A stretch of DNA of 64,000 bases. Source: Rhynchopus sp. YZ270_cl-10 (lineage: Eukaryota > Euglenozoa > Diplonemea > Diplonemida > Diplonemidae). Under the pieces are notes generated by a model. It saw only the letters and a program-made list of their open reading frames with translations. It made no database searches and was not told the origin of the DNA. Location: positions 1,302,001 to 1,366,000 of the forward strand of contig OZ037891.1 in assembly GCA_964035575.1 (NCBI GenBank), written 5' to 3'. The position numbers and the translations under genes were made by a program. Shown here one piece after another: positions 38,463-53,400 of the stretch (the first letter of the stretch is position 1; the number at the start of each line of letters is the position of its first letter).

Positions 38463-41400
38463 CCCGCAAACCCGCAAACCCGCAAACCCGCAAACCCGCA
38501 AACCCGTAAACCCGCAAACCCGCAAACCCGCAAACCCGCAAACCCGCAAACCCGCAAACCCGCAAACCCGCAAACCCGCAAACCCGCAAACCCGCAAACC
38601 CGCAAACCCGCAAACCCGCAAACCCGCAAACCCGCAAACCCGTAAACCCGCAAACCCGCAAACCCGCAAACCCGCAAACCCGCAAACCCGCAAACCCGCA
38701 AACCCGCAAACCCGCAAACCCGCAAACCCGCAAACCCGCAAACCCGCAAACCCGCAAACCCGCAAACCCGCAAACCCGCAAACCCGCAAACCCGCAAACC
38801 CGCAAACCCGCAAACCCGCAAACCCGCAAACCCGCAAACCCGCAAACCCGCAAACCCGCAAACCCGCAAACCCGCAAACCCGCAAACCCGCAAACCCGCA
38901 AACCCGCAAACCCGCAAACCCGCAAACCCGCAAACCCGCAAACCCGCAAACCCGCAAACCCGCAAACCCGCAAACCCGCAAACCCGCAAACCCGCAAACC
39001 CGCAAACCCGCAAACCCGCAAACCCGCAAACCCGCAAACCCGCAAACCCGCAAACCCGCAAACCCGCAAACCCGCAAACCCGCAAACCCGCAAACCCGCA
39101 AACCCGCAAACCCGCAAACCCGCAAACCCGCAAACCCGCAAACCCGCAAACCCGCAAACCCGCAAACCCGCAAACCCGCAAACCCGCAAACCCGCAAACC
39201 CGCAAACCCGCAAACCCGCAAACCCGCAAACCCGCAAACCCGCAAACCCGCAAACCCGCAAACCCGCAAACCCGCAAACCCGCAAACCCGCAAACCCGCA
39301 AACCCGCAAACCCGCAAACCCGCAAACCCGCAAACCCGCAAACCCGCAAACCCGCAAACCCGCAAACCCGCAAACCCGCAAACCCGCAAACCCGCAAACC
39401 CGCAAACCCGCAAACCCGCAAACCCGCAAACCCGCAAACCCGCAAACCCGCAAACCCGCAAACCCGCAAACCCGCAAACCCGCAAACCCGCAAACCCGCA
39501 AACCCGCAAACCCGCAAACCCGCAAACCCGCAAACCCGCAAACCCGCAAACCCGCAAACCCGCAAACCCGCAAACCCGCAAACCCGCAAACCCGCAAACC
39601 CGCAAACCCGCAAACCCGCAAACCCGCAAACCCGCAAACCCGCAAACCCGCAAACCCGCAAACCCGCAAACCCGCAAACCCGCAAACCCGCAAACCCGCA
39701 AACCCGCAAACCCGCAAACCCGCAAACCCGCAAACCCGCAAACCCGCAAACCCGCAAACCCGCAAACCCGCAAACCCGCAACCCGCAAACCCGCAAACCC
39801 GCAAACCCGCAAACCCGCAAACCCGCAAACCCGCAAACCCGCAAACCCGCAAACCCGCAAACCCGCAAACCCGCAAACCCGCAAACCCGCAAACCCGCAA
39901 ACCCGCAAACCCGCAAACCCGCAAACCCGCAAACCCGCAAACCCGCAAACCCGCAAACCCGCAAACCCGCAAACCCGCAAACCCGCAAACCCGCAAACCC
40001 GCAAACCCGCAAACCCGCAAACCCGCAAACCCGCAAACCCGCAAACCCGCAAACCCGCAAACCCGCAAACCCGCAAACCCGCAAACCCGCAAACCCGCAA
40101 ACCCGCAAACCCGCAAACCCGCAAACCCGCAAACCCGCAAACCCGCAAACCCGCAAACCCGCAAACCCGCAAACCCGCAAACCCGCAAACCCGCAAACCC
40201 GCAAACCCGCAAACCCGCAAACCCGCAAACCCGCAAACCCGCAAACCCGCAAACCCGCAAACCCGCAAACCCGCAAACCCGCAAACCCGCAAACCCGCAA
40301 ACCCGCAAACCCGCAAACCCGCAAACCCGCAAACCCGCAAACCCGCAAACCCGCAAACCCGCAAACCCGCAAACCCGCAAACCCGCAAACCCGCAAACCC
40401 GCAAACCCGCAAACCCGCAAACCCGCAAACCCGCAAACCCGCAAACCCGCAAACCCGCAAACCCGCAAACCCGCAAACCCGCAAACCCGCAAACCCGCAA
40501 ACCCGCAAACCCGCAAACCCGCAAACCCGCAAACCCGCAAACCCGCAAACCCGCAAACCCGCAAACCCGCAAACCCGCAAACCCGCAAACCCGCAAACCC
40601 GCAAACCCGCAAACCCGCAAACCCGCAAACCCGCAAACCCGCAAACCCGCAAACCCGCAAACCCGCAAACCCGCAAACCCGCAAACCCGCAAACCCGCAA
40701 ACCCGCAAACCCGCAAACCCGCAAACCCGCAAACCCGCAAACCCGCAAACCCGCAAACCCGCAAACCCGCAAACCCGCAAACCCGCAAACCCGCAAACCC
40801 GCAAACCCGCAAACCCGCAAACCCGCAAACCCGCAAACCCGCAAACCCGCAAACCCGCAAACCCGCAAACCCGCAAACCCGCAAACCCGCAAACCCGCAA
40901 ACCCGCAAACCCGCAAACCCGCAAACCCGCAAACCCGCAAACCCGCAAACCCGCAAACCCGCAAACCCGCAAACCCGCAAACCCGCAAACCCGCAAACCC
41001 GCAAACCCGCAAACCCGCAAACCCGCAAACCCGCAAACCCGCAAACCCGCAAACCCGCAAACCCGCAAACCCGCAAACCCGCAAACCCGCAAACCCGCAA
41101 ACCCGCAAACCCGCAAACCCGCAAACCCGCAAACCCGCAAACCCGCAAACCCGCAAACCCGCAAACCCGCAAACCCGCAAACCCGCAAACCCGCAAACCC
41201 GCAAACCCGCAAACCCGCAAACCCGCAAACCCGCAAACCCGCAAACCCGCAAACCCGCAAACCCGCAAACCCGCAAACCCGCAAACCCGCAAACCCGCAA
41301 ACCCGCAAACCCGCAAACCCGCAAACCCGCAAACCCGCAAACCCGCAAACCCGCAAACCCGCAAACCCGCAAACCCGCAAACCCGCAAACCCGCAAACCC

Positions 41401-44400
41401 GCAAACCCGCAAACCCGCAAACCCGCAAACCCGCAAACCCGCAAACCCGCAAACCCGCAAACCCGCAAACCCGCAAACCCGCAAACCCGCAAACCCGCAA
41501 ACCCGCAAACCCGCAAACCCGCAAACCCGCAAACCCGCAAACCCGCAAACCCGCAAACCCGCAAACCCGCAAACCCGCAAACCCGCAAACCCGCAAACCC
41601 GCAAACCCGCAAACCCGCAAACCCGCAAACCCGCAAACCCGCAAACCCGCAAACCCGCAAACCCGCAAACCCGCAAACCCGCAAACCCGCAAACCCGCAA
41701 ACCCGCAAACCCGCAAACCCGCAAACCCGCAAACCCGCAAACCCGCAAACCCGCAAACCCGCAAACCCGCAAACCCGCAAACCCGCAAACCCGCAAACCC
41801 GCAAACCCGCAAACCCGCAAACCCGCAAACCCGCAAACCCGCAAACCCGCAAACCCGCAAACCCGCAAACCCGCAAACCCGCAAACCCGCAAACCCGCAA
41901 ACCCGCAAACCCGCAAACCCGCAAACCCGCAAACCCGCAAACCCGCAAACCCGCAAACCCGCAAACCCGCAAACCCGCAAACCCGCAAACCCGCAAACCC
42001 GCAAACCCGCAAACCCGCAAACCCGCAAACCCGCAAACCCGCAAACCCGCAAACCCGCAAACCCGCAAACCCGCAAACCCGCAAACCCGCAAACCCGCAA
42101 ACCCGCAAACCCGCAAACCCGCAAACCCGCAAACCCGCAAACCCGCAAACCCGCAAACCCGCAAACCCGCAAACCCGCAAACCCGCAAACCCGCAAACCC
42201 GCAAACCCGCAAACCCGCAAACCCGCAAACCCGCAAACCCGCAAACCCGCAAACCCGCAAACCCGCAAACCCGCAAACCCGCAAACCCGCAAACCCGCAA
42301 ACCCGCAAACCCGCAAACCCGCAAACCCGCAAACCCGCAAACCCGCAAACCCGCAAACCCGCAAACCCGCAAACCCGCAAACCCGCAAACCCGCAAACCC
42401 GCAAACCCGCAAACCCGCAAACCCGCAAACCCGCAAACCCGCAAACCCGCAAACCCGCAAACCCGCAAACCCGCAAACCCGCAAACCCGCAAACCCGCAA
42501 ACCCGCAAACCCGCAAACCCGCAAACCCGCAAACCCGCAAACCCGCAAACCCGCAAACCCGCAAACCCGCAAACCCGCAAACCCGCAAACCCGCAAACCC
42601 GCAAACCCGCAAACCCGCAAACCCGCAAACCCGCAAACCCGCAAACCCGCAAACCCGCAAACCCGCAAACCCGCAAACCCGCAAACCCGCAAACCCGCAA
42701 ACCCGCAAACCCGCAAACCCGCAAACCCGCAAACCCGCAAACCCGCAAACCCGCAAACCCGCAAACCCGCAAACCCGCAAACCCGCAAACCCGCAAACCC
42801 GCAAACCCGCAAACCCGCAAACCCGCAAACCCGCAAACCCGCAAACCCGCAAACCCGCAAACCCGCAAACCCGCAAACCCGCAAACCCGCAAACCCGCAA
42901 ACCCGCAAACCCGCAAACCCGCAAACCCGCAAACCCGCAAACCCGCAAACCCGCAAACCCGCAAACCCGCAAACCCGCAAACCCGCAAACCCGCAAACCC
43001 GCAAACCCGCAAACCCGCAAACCCGCAAACCCGCAAACCCGCAAACCCGCAAACCCGCAAACCCGCAAACCCGCAAACCCGCAAACCCGCAAACCCGCAA
43101 ACCCGCAAACCCGCAAACCCGCAAACCCGCAAACCCGCAAACCCGCAAACCCGCAAACCCGCAAACCCGCAAACCCGCAAACCCGCAAACCCGCAAACCC
43201 GCAAACCCGCAAACCCGCAAACCCGCAAACCCGCAAACCCGCAAACCCGCAAACCCGCAAACCCGCAAACCCGCAAACCCGCAAACCCGCAAACCCGCAA
43301 ACCCGCAAACCCGCAAACCCGCAAACCCGCAAACCCGCAAACCCGCAAACCCGCAAACCCGCAAACCCGCAAACCCGCAAACCCGCAAACCCGCAAACCC
43401 GCAAACCCGCAAACCCGCAAACCCGCAAACCCGCAAACCCGCAAACCCGCAAACCCGCAAACCCGCAAACCCGCAAACCCGCAAACCCGCAAACCCGCAA
43501 ACCCGCAAACCCGCAAACCCGCAAACCCGCAAACCCGCAAACCCGCAAACCCGCAAACCCGCAAACCCGCAAACCCGCAAACCCGCAAACCCGCAAACCC
43601 GCAAACCCGCAAACCCGCAAACCCGCAAACCCGCAAACCCGCAAACCCGCAAACCCGCAAACCCGCAAACCCGCAAACCCGCAAACCCGCAAACCCGCAA
43701 ACCCGCAAAAACCCGCAAACCCGCAAACCCGCAAACCCGCAAACCCGCAAACCCGCAAACCCGCAAACCCGCAAACCCGCAAACCCGCAAACCCGCAAAC
43801 CCGCAAACCCGCAAACCCGCAAACCCGCAAACCCGCAAACCCGCAAACCCGCAAACCCGCAAACCCGCAAACCCGCAAACCCGCAAACCCGCAAACCCGC
43901 AAACCCGCAAACCCGCAAACCCGCAAACCCGCAAACCCGCAAACCCGCAAACCCGCAAACCCGCAAACCCGCAAACCCGCAAACCCGCAAACCCGCAAAC
44001 CCGCAAACCCGCAAACCCGCAAACCCGCAAACCCGCAAACCCGCAAACCCGCAAACCCGCAAACCCGCAACCCGCAAACCCGCAAACCCGAAACCCGCAA
44101 ACCCGCAAACCCGCAAACCCGCAAACCCGCAAACCCGCAAACCCGCAAACCCGCAAACCCGCAAACCCGCAAACCCGCAAACCCGCAAACCCGCAAACCC
44201 GCAAACCCGCAAACCCGCAAACCCGCAAACCCGCAAACCCGCAAACCCGCAAACCCGCAAACCCGCAAACCCGCAAACCCGCAAACCCGCAAACCCGCAA
44301 ACCCGCAAACCCGCAAACCCGCAAACCCGCAAACCCGCAAACCCGCAAACCCGCAAACCCGCAAACCCGCAAACCCGCAAACCCGCAAACCCGCAAACCC

Positions 44401-47400
44401 GCAAACCCGCAAACCCGCAAACCCGCAAACCCGCAAACCCGCAAACCCGCAAACCCGCAAACCCGCAAACCCGCAAACCCGCAAACCCGCAAACCCGCAA
44501 ACCCGCAAACCCGCAAACCCGCAAACCCGCAAACCCGCAAACCCGCAAACCCGCAAACCCGCAAACCCGCAAACCCGCAAACCCGCAAACCCGCAAACCC
44601 GCAAACCCGCAAACCCGCAAACCCGCAAACCCGCAAACCCGCAAACCCGCAAACCCGCAAACCCGCAAACCCGCAAACCCGCAAACCCGCAAACCCGCAA
44701 ACCCGCAAACCCGCAAACCCGCAAACCCGCAAACCCGCAAACCCGCAAACCCGCAAACCCGCAAACCCGCAAACCCGCAAACCCGCAAACCCGCAAACCC
44801 GCAAACCCGCAAACCCGCAAACCCGCAAACCCGCAAACCCGCAAACCCGCAAACCCGCAAACCCGCAAACCCGCAAACCCGCAAACCCGCAAACCCGCAA
44901 ACCCGCAAACCCGCAAACCCGCAAACCCGCAAACCCGCAAACCCGCAAACCCGCAAACCCGCAAACCCGCAAACCCGCAAACCCGCAAACCCGCAAACCC
45001 GCAAACCCGCAAACCCGCAAACCCGCAAACCCGCAAACCCGCAAACCCGCAAACCCGCAAACCCGCAAACCCGCAAACCCGCAAACCCGCAAACCCGCAA
45101 ACCCGCAAACCCGCAAACCCGCAAACCCGCAAACCCGCAAACCCGCAAACCCGCAAACCCGCAAACCCGCAAACCCGCAAACCCGCAAACCCGCAAACCC
45201 GCAAACCCGCAAACCCGCAAACCCGCAAACCCGCAAACCCGCAAACCCGCAAACCCGCAAACCCGCAAACCCGCAAACCCGCAAACCCGCAAACCCGCAA
45301 ACCCGCAAACCCGCAAACCCGCAAACCCGCAAACCCGCAAACCCGCAAACCCGCAAACCCGCAAACCCGCAAACCCGCAAACCCGCAAACCCGCAAACCC
45401 GCAAACCCGCAAACCCGCAAACCCGCAAACCCGCAAACCCGCAAACCCGCAAACCCGCAAACCCGCAAACCCGCAAACCCGCAAACCCGCAAACCCGCAA
45501 ACCCGCAAACCCGCAAACCCGCAAACCCGCAAACCCGCAAACCCGCAAACCCGCAAACCCGCAAACCCGCAAACCCGCAAACCCGCAAACCCGCAAACCC
45601 GCAAACCCGCAAACCCGCAAACCCGCAAACCCGCAAACCCGCAAACCCGCAAACCCGCAAACCCGCAAACCCGCAAACCCGCAAACCCGCAAACCCGCAA
45701 ACCCGCAAACCCGCAAACCCGCAAACCCGCAAACCCGCAAACCCGCAAACCCGCAAACCCGCAAACCCGCAAACCCGCAAACCCGCAAACCCGCAAACCC
45801 GCAAACCCGCAAACCCGCAAACCCGCAAACCCGCAAACCCGCAAACCCGCAAACCCGCAAACCCGCAAACCCGCAAACCCGCAAACCCGCAAACCCGCAA
45901 ACCCGCAAACCCGCAAACCCGCAAACCCGCAAACCCGCAAACCCGCAAACCCGCAAACCCGCAAACCCGCAAACCCGCAAACCCGCAAACCCGCAAACCC
46001 GCAAACCCGCAAACCCGCAAACCCGCAAACCCGCAAACCCGCAAACCCGCAAACCCGCAAACCCGCAAACCCGCAAACCCGCAAACCCGCAAACCCGCAA
46101 ACCCGCAAACCCGCAAACCCGCAAACCCGCAAACCCGCAAACCCGCAAACCCGCAAACCCGCAAACCCGCAAACCCGCAAACCCGCAAACCCGCAAACCC
46201 GCAAACCCGCAAACCCGCAAACCCGCAAACCCGCAAACCCGCAAACCCGCAAACCCGCAAACCCGCAAACCCGCAAACCCGCAAACCCGCAAACCCGCAA
46301 ACCCGCAAACCCGCAAACCCGCAAACCCGCAAACCCGCAAACCCGCAAACCCGCAAACCCGCAAACCCGCAAACCCGCAAACCCGCAAACCCGCAAACCC
46401 GCAAACCCGCAAACCCGCAAACCCGCAAACCCGCAAACCCGCAAACCCGCAAACCCGCAAACCCGCAAACCCGCAAACCCGCAAACCCGCAAACCCGCAA
46501 ACCCGCAAACCCGCAAACCCGCAAACCCGCAAACCCGCAAACCCGCAAACCCGCAAACCCGCAAACCCGCAAACCCGCAAACCCGCAAACCCGCAAACCC
46601 GCAAACCCGCAAACCCGCAAACCCGCAAACCCGCAAACCCGCAAACCCGCAAACCCGCAAACCCGCAAACCCGCAAACCCGCAAACCCGCAAACCCGCAA
46701 ACCCGCAAACCCGCAAACCCGCAAACCCGCAAACCCGCAAACCCGCAAACCCGCAAACCCGCAAACCCGCAAACCCGCAAACCCGCAAACCCGCAAACCC
46801 GCAAACCCGCAAACCCGCAAACCCGCAAACCCGCAAACCCGCAAACCCGCAAACCCGCAAACCCGCAAACCCGCAAACCCGCAAACCCGCAAACCCGCAA
46901 ACCCGCAAACCCGCAAACCCGCAAACCCGCAAACCCGCAAACCCGCAAACCCGCAAACCCGCAAACCCGCAAACCCGCAAACCCGCAAACCCGCAAACCC
47001 GCAAACCCGCAAACCCGCAAACCCGCAAACCCGCAAACCCGCAAACCCGCAAACCCGCAAACCCGCAAACCCGCAAACCCGCAAACCCGCAAACCCGCAA
47101 ACCCGCAAACCCGCAAACCCGCAAACCCGCAAACCCGCAAACCCGCAAACCCGCAAACCCGCAAACCCGCAAACCCGCAAACCCGCAAACCCGCAAACCC
47201 GCAAACCCGCAAACCCGCAAACCCGCAAACCCGCAAACCCGCAAACCCGCAAACCCGCAAACCCGCAAACCCGCAAACCCGCAAACCCGCAAACCCGCAA
47301 ACCCGCAAACCCGCAAACCCGCAAACCCGCAAACCCGCAAACCCGCAAACCCGCAAACCCGCAAACCCGCAAACCCGCAAACCCGCAAACCCGCAAACCC

Positions 47401-50400
47401 GCAAACCCGCAAACCCGCAAACCCGCAAACCCGCAAACCCGCAAACCCGCAAACCCGCAAACCCGCAAACCCGCAAACCCGCAAACCCGCAAACCCGCAA
47501 ACCCGCAAACCCGCAAACCCGCAAACCCGCAAACCCGCAAACCCGCAAACCCGCAAACCCGCAAACCCGCAAACCCGCAAACCCGCAAACCCGCAAACCC
47601 GCAAACCCGCAAACCCGCAAACCCGCAAACCCGCAAACCCGCAAACCCGCAAACCCGCAAACCCGCAAACCCGCAAACCCGCAAACCCGCAAACCCGCAA
47701 ACCCGCAAACCCGCAAACCCGCAAACCCGCAAACCCGCAAACCCGCAAACCCGCAAACCCGCAAACCCGCAAACCCGCAAACCCGCAAACCCGCAAACCC
47801 GCAAACCCGCAAACCCGCAAACCCGCAAACCCGCAAACCCGCAAACCCGCAAACCCGCAAACCCGCAAACCCGCAAACCCGCAAACCCGCAAACCCGCAA
47901 ACCCGCAAACCCGCAAACCCGCAAACCCGCAAACCCGCAAACCCGCAAACCCGCAAACCCGCAAACCCGCAAACCCGCAAACCCGCAAACCCGCAAACCC
48001 GCAAACCCGCAAACCCGCAAACCCGCAAACCCGCAAACCCGCAAACCCGCAAACCCGCAAACCCGCAAACCCGCAAACCCGCAAACCCGCAAACCCGCAA
48101 ACCCGCAAACCCGCAAACCCGCAAACCCGCAAACCCGCAAACCCGCAAACCCGCAAACCCGCAAACCCGCAAACCCGCAAACCCGCAAACCCGCAAACCC
48201 GCAAACCCGCAAACCCGCAAACCCGCAAACCCGCAAACCCGCAAACCCGCAAACCCGCAAACCCGCAAACCCGCAAACCCGCAAACCCGCAAACCCGCAA
48301 ACCCGCAAACCCGCAAACCCGCAAACCCGCAAACCCGCAAACCCGCAAACCCGCAAACCCGCAAACCCGCAAACCCGCAAACCCGCAAACCCGCAAACCC
48401 GCAAACCCGCAAACCCGCAAACCCGCAAACCCGCAAACCCGCAAACCCGCAAACCCGCAAACCCGCAAACCCGCAAACCCGCAAACCCGCAAACCCGCAA
48501 ACCCGCAAACCCGCAAACCCGCAAACCCGCAAACCCGCAAACCCGCAAACCCGCAAACCCGCAAACCCGCAAACCCGCAAACCCGCAAACCCGCAAACCC
48601 GCAAACCCGCAAACCCGCAAACCCGCAAACCCGCAAACCCGCAAACCCGCAAACCCGCAAACCCGCAAACCCGCAAACCCGCAAACCCGCAAACCCGCAA
48701 ACCCGCAAACCCGCAAACCCGCAAACCCGCAAACCCGCAAACCCGCAAACCCGCAAACCCGCAAACCCGCAAACCCGCAAACCCGCAAACCCGCAAACCC
48801 GCAAACCCGCAAACCCGCAAACCCGCAAACCCGCAAACCCGCAAACCCGCAAACCCGCAAACCCGCAAACCCGCAAACCCGCAAACCCGCAAACCCGCAA
48901 ACCCGCAAACCCGCAAACCCGCAAACCCGCAAACCCGCAAACCCGCAAACCCGCAAACCCGCAAACCCGCAAACCCGCAAACCCGCAAACCCGCAAACCC
49001 GCAAACCCGCAAACCCGCAAACCCGCAAACCCGCAAACCCGCAAACCCGCAAACCCGCAAACCCGCAAACCCGCAAACCCGCAAACCCGCAAACCCGCAA
49101 ACCCGCAAACCCGCAAACCCGCAAACCCGCAAACCCGCAAACCCGCAAACCCGCAAACCCGCAAACCCGCAAACCCGCAAACCCGCAAACCCGCAAACCC
49201 GCAAACCCGCAAACCCGCAAACCCGCAAACCCGCAAACCCGCAAACCCGCAAACCCGCAAACCCGCAAACCCGCAAACCCGCAAACCCGCAAACCCGCAA
49301 ACCCGCAAACCCGCAAACCCGCAAACCCGCAAACCCGCAAACCCGCAAACCCGCAAACCCGCAAACCCGCAAACCCGCAAACCCGCAAACCCGCAAACCC
49401 GCAAACCCGCAAACCCGCAAACCCGCAAACCCGCAAACCCGCAAACCCGCAAACCCGCAAACCCGCAAACCCGCAAACCCGCAAACCCGCAAACCCGCAA
49501 ACCCGCAAACCCGCAAACCCGCAAACCCGCAAACCCGCAAACCCGCAAACCCGCAAACCCGCAAACCCGCAAACCCGCAAACCCGCAAACCCGCAAACCC
49601 GCAAACCCGCAAACCCGCAAACCCGCAAACCCGCAAACCCGCAAACCCGCAAACCCGCAAACCCGCAAACCCGCAAACCCGCAAACCCGCAAACCCGCAA
49701 ACCCGCAAACCCGCAAACCCGCAAACCCGCAAACCCGCAAACCCGCAAACCCGCAAACCCGCAAACCCGCAAACCCGCAAACCCGCAAACCCGCAAACCC
49801 GCAAACCCGCAAACCCGCAAACCCGCAAACCCGCAAACCCGCAAACCCGCAAACCCGCAAACCCGCAAACCCGCAAACCCGCAAACCCGCAAACCCGCAA
49901 ACCCGCAAACCCGCAAACCCGCAAACCCGCAAACCCGCAAACCCGCAAACCCGCAAACCCGCAAACCCGCAAACCCGCAAACCCGCAAACCCGCAAACCC
50001 GCAAACCCGCAAACCCGCAAACCCGCAAACCCGCAAACCCGCAAACCCGCAAACCCGCAAACCCGCAAACCCGCAAACCCGCAAACCCGCAAACCCGCAA
50101 ACCCGCAAACCCGCAAACCCGCAAACCCGCAAACCCGCAAACCCGCAAACCCGCAAACCCGCAAACCCGCAAACCCGCAAACCCGCAAACCCGCAAACCC
50201 GCAAACCCGCAAACCCGCAAACCCGCAAACCCGCAAACCCGCAAACCCGCAAACCCGCAAACCCGCAAACCCGCAAACCCGCAAACCCGCAAACCCGCAA
50301 ACCCGCAAACCCGCAAACCCGCAAACCCGCAAACCCGCAAACCCGCAAACCCGCAAACCCGCAAACCCGCAAACCCGCAAACCCGCAAACCCGCAAACCC

Positions 50401-53400
50401 GCAAACCCGCAAACCCGCAAACCCGCAAACCCGCAAACCCGCAAACCCGCAAACCCGCAAACCCGCAAACCCGCAAACCCGCAAACCCGCAAACCCGCAA
50501 ACCCGCAAACCCGCAAACCCGCAAACCCGCAAACCCGCAAACCCGCAAACCCGCAAACCCGCAAACCCGCAAACCCGCAAACCCGCAAACCCGCAAACCC
50601 GCAAACCCGCAAACCCGCAAACCCGCAAACCCGCAAACCCGCAAACCCGCAAACCCGCAAACCCGCAAACCCGCAAACCCGCAAACCCGCAAACCCGCAA
50701 ACCCGCAAACCCGCAAACCCGCAAACCCGCAAACCCGCAAACCCGCAAACCCGCAAACCCGCAAACCCGCAAACCCGCAAACCCGCAAACCCGCAAACCC
50801 GCAAACCCGCAAACCCGCAAACCCGCAAACCCGCAAACCCGCAAACCCGCAAACCCGCAAACCCGCAAACCCGCAAACCCGCAAACCCGCAAACCCGCAA
50901 ACCCGCAAACCCGCAAACCCGCAAACCCGCAAACCCGCAAACCCGCAAACCCGCAAACCCGCAAACCCGCAAACCCGCAAACCCGCAAACCCGCAAACCC
51001 GCAAACCCGCAAACCCGCAAACCCGCAAACCCGCAAACCCGCAAACCCGCAAACCCGCAAACCCGCAAACCCGCAAACCCGCAAACCCGCAAACCCGCAA
51101 ACCCGCAAACCCGCAAACCCGCAAACCCGCAAACCCGCAAACCCGCAAACCCGCAAACCCGCAAACCCGCAAACCCGCAAACCCGCAAACCCGCAAACCC
51201 GCAAACCCGCAAACCCGCAAACCCGCAAACCCGCAAACCCGCAAACCCGCAAACCCGCAAACCCGCAAACCCGCAAACCCGCAAACCCGCAAACCCGCAA
51301 ACCCGCAAACCCGCAAACCCGCAAACCCGCAAACCCGCAAACCCGCAAACCCGCAAACCCGCAAACCCGCAAACCCGCAAACCCGCAAACCCGCAAACCC
51401 GCAAACCCGCAAACCCGCAAACCCGCAAACCCGCAAACCCGCAAACCCGCAAACCCGCAAACCCGCAAACCCGCAAACCCGCAAACCCGCAAACCCGCAA
51501 ACCCGCAAACCCGCAAACCCGCAAACCCGCAAACCCGCAAACCCGCAAACCCGCAAACCCGCAAACCCGCAAACCCGCAAACCCGCAAACCCGCAAACCC
51601 GCAAACCCGCAAACCCGCAAACCCGCAAACCCGCAAACCCGCAAACCCGCAAACCCGCAAACCCGCAAACCCGCAAACCCGCAAACCCGCAAACCCGCAA
51701 ACCCGCAAACCCGCAAACCCGCAAACCCGCAAACCCGCAAACCCGCAAACCCGCAAACCCGCAAACCCGCAAACCCGCAAACCCGCAAACCCGCAAACCC
51801 GCAAACCCGCAAACCCGCAAACCCGCAAACCCGCAAACCCGCAAACCCGCAAACCCGCAAACCCGCAAACCCGCAAACCCGCAAACCCGCAAACCCGCAA
51901 ACCCGCAAACCCGCAAACCCGCAAACCCGCAAACCCGCAAACCCGCAAACCCGCAAACCCGCAAACCCGCAAACCCGCAAACCCGCAAACCCGCAAACCC
52001 GCAAACCCGCAAACCCGCAAACCCGCAAACCCGCAAACCCGCAAACCCGCAAACCCGCAAACCCGCAAACCCGCAAACCCGCAAACCCGCAAACCCGCAA
52101 ACCCGCAAACCCGCAAACCCGCAAACCCGCAAACCCGCAAACCCGCAAACCCGCAAACCCGCAAACCCGCAAACCCGCAAACCCGCAAACCCGCAAACCC
52201 GCAAACCCGCAAACCCGCAAACCCGCAAACCCGCAAACCCGCAAACCCGCAAACCCGCAAACCCGCAAACCCGCAAACCCGCAAACCCGCAAACCCGCAA
52301 ACCCGCAAACCCGCAAACCCGCAAACCCGCAAACCCGCAAACCCGCAAACCCGCAAACCCGCAAACCCGCAAACCCGCAAACCCGCAAACCCGCAAACCC
52401 GCAAACCCGCAAACCCGCAAACCCGCAAACCCGCAAACCCGCAAACCCGCAAACCCGCAAACCCGCAAACCCGCAAACCCGCAAACCCGCAAACCCGCAA
52501 ACCCGCAAACCCGCAAACCCGCAAACCCGCAAACCCGCAAACCCGCAAACCCGCAAACCCGCAAACCCGCAAACCCGCAAACCCGCAAACCCGCAAACCC
52601 GCAAACCCGCAAACCCGCAAACCCGCAAACCCGCAAACCCGCAAACCCGCAAACCCGCAAACCCGCAAACCCGCAAACCCGCAAACCCGCAAACCCGCAA
52701 ACCCGCAAACCCGCAAACCCGCAAACCCGCAAACCCGCAAACCCGCAAACCCGCAAACCCGCAAACCCGCAAACCCGCAAACCCGCAAACCCGCAAACCC
52801 GCAAACCCGCAAACCCGCAAACCCGCAAACCCGCAAACCCGCAAACCCGCAAACCCGCAAACCCGCAAACCCGCAAACCCGCAAACCCGCAAACCCGCAA
52901 ACCCGCAAACCCGCAAACCCGCAAACCCGCAAACCCGCAAACCCGCAAACCCGCAAACCCGCAAACCCGCAAACCCGCAAACCCGCAAACCCGCAAACCC
53001 GCAAACCCGCAAACCCGCAAACCCGCAAACCCGCAAACCCGCAAACCCGCAAACCCGCAAACCCGCAAACCCGCAAACCCGCAAACCCGCAAACCCGCAA
53101 ACCCGCAAACCCGCAAACCCGCAAACCCGCAAACCCGCAAACCCGCAAACCCGCAAACCCGCAAACCCGCAAACCCGCAAACCCGCAAACCCGCAAACCC
53201 GCAAACCCGCAAACCCGCAAACCCGCAAACCCGCAAACCCGCAAACCCGCAAACCCGCAAACCCGCAAACCCGCAAACCCGCAAACCCGCAAACCCGCAA
53301 ACCCGCAAACCCGCAAACCCGCAAACCCGCAAACCCGCAAACCCGCAAACCCGCAAACCCGCAAACCCGCAAACCCGCAAACCCGCAAACCCGCAAACCC

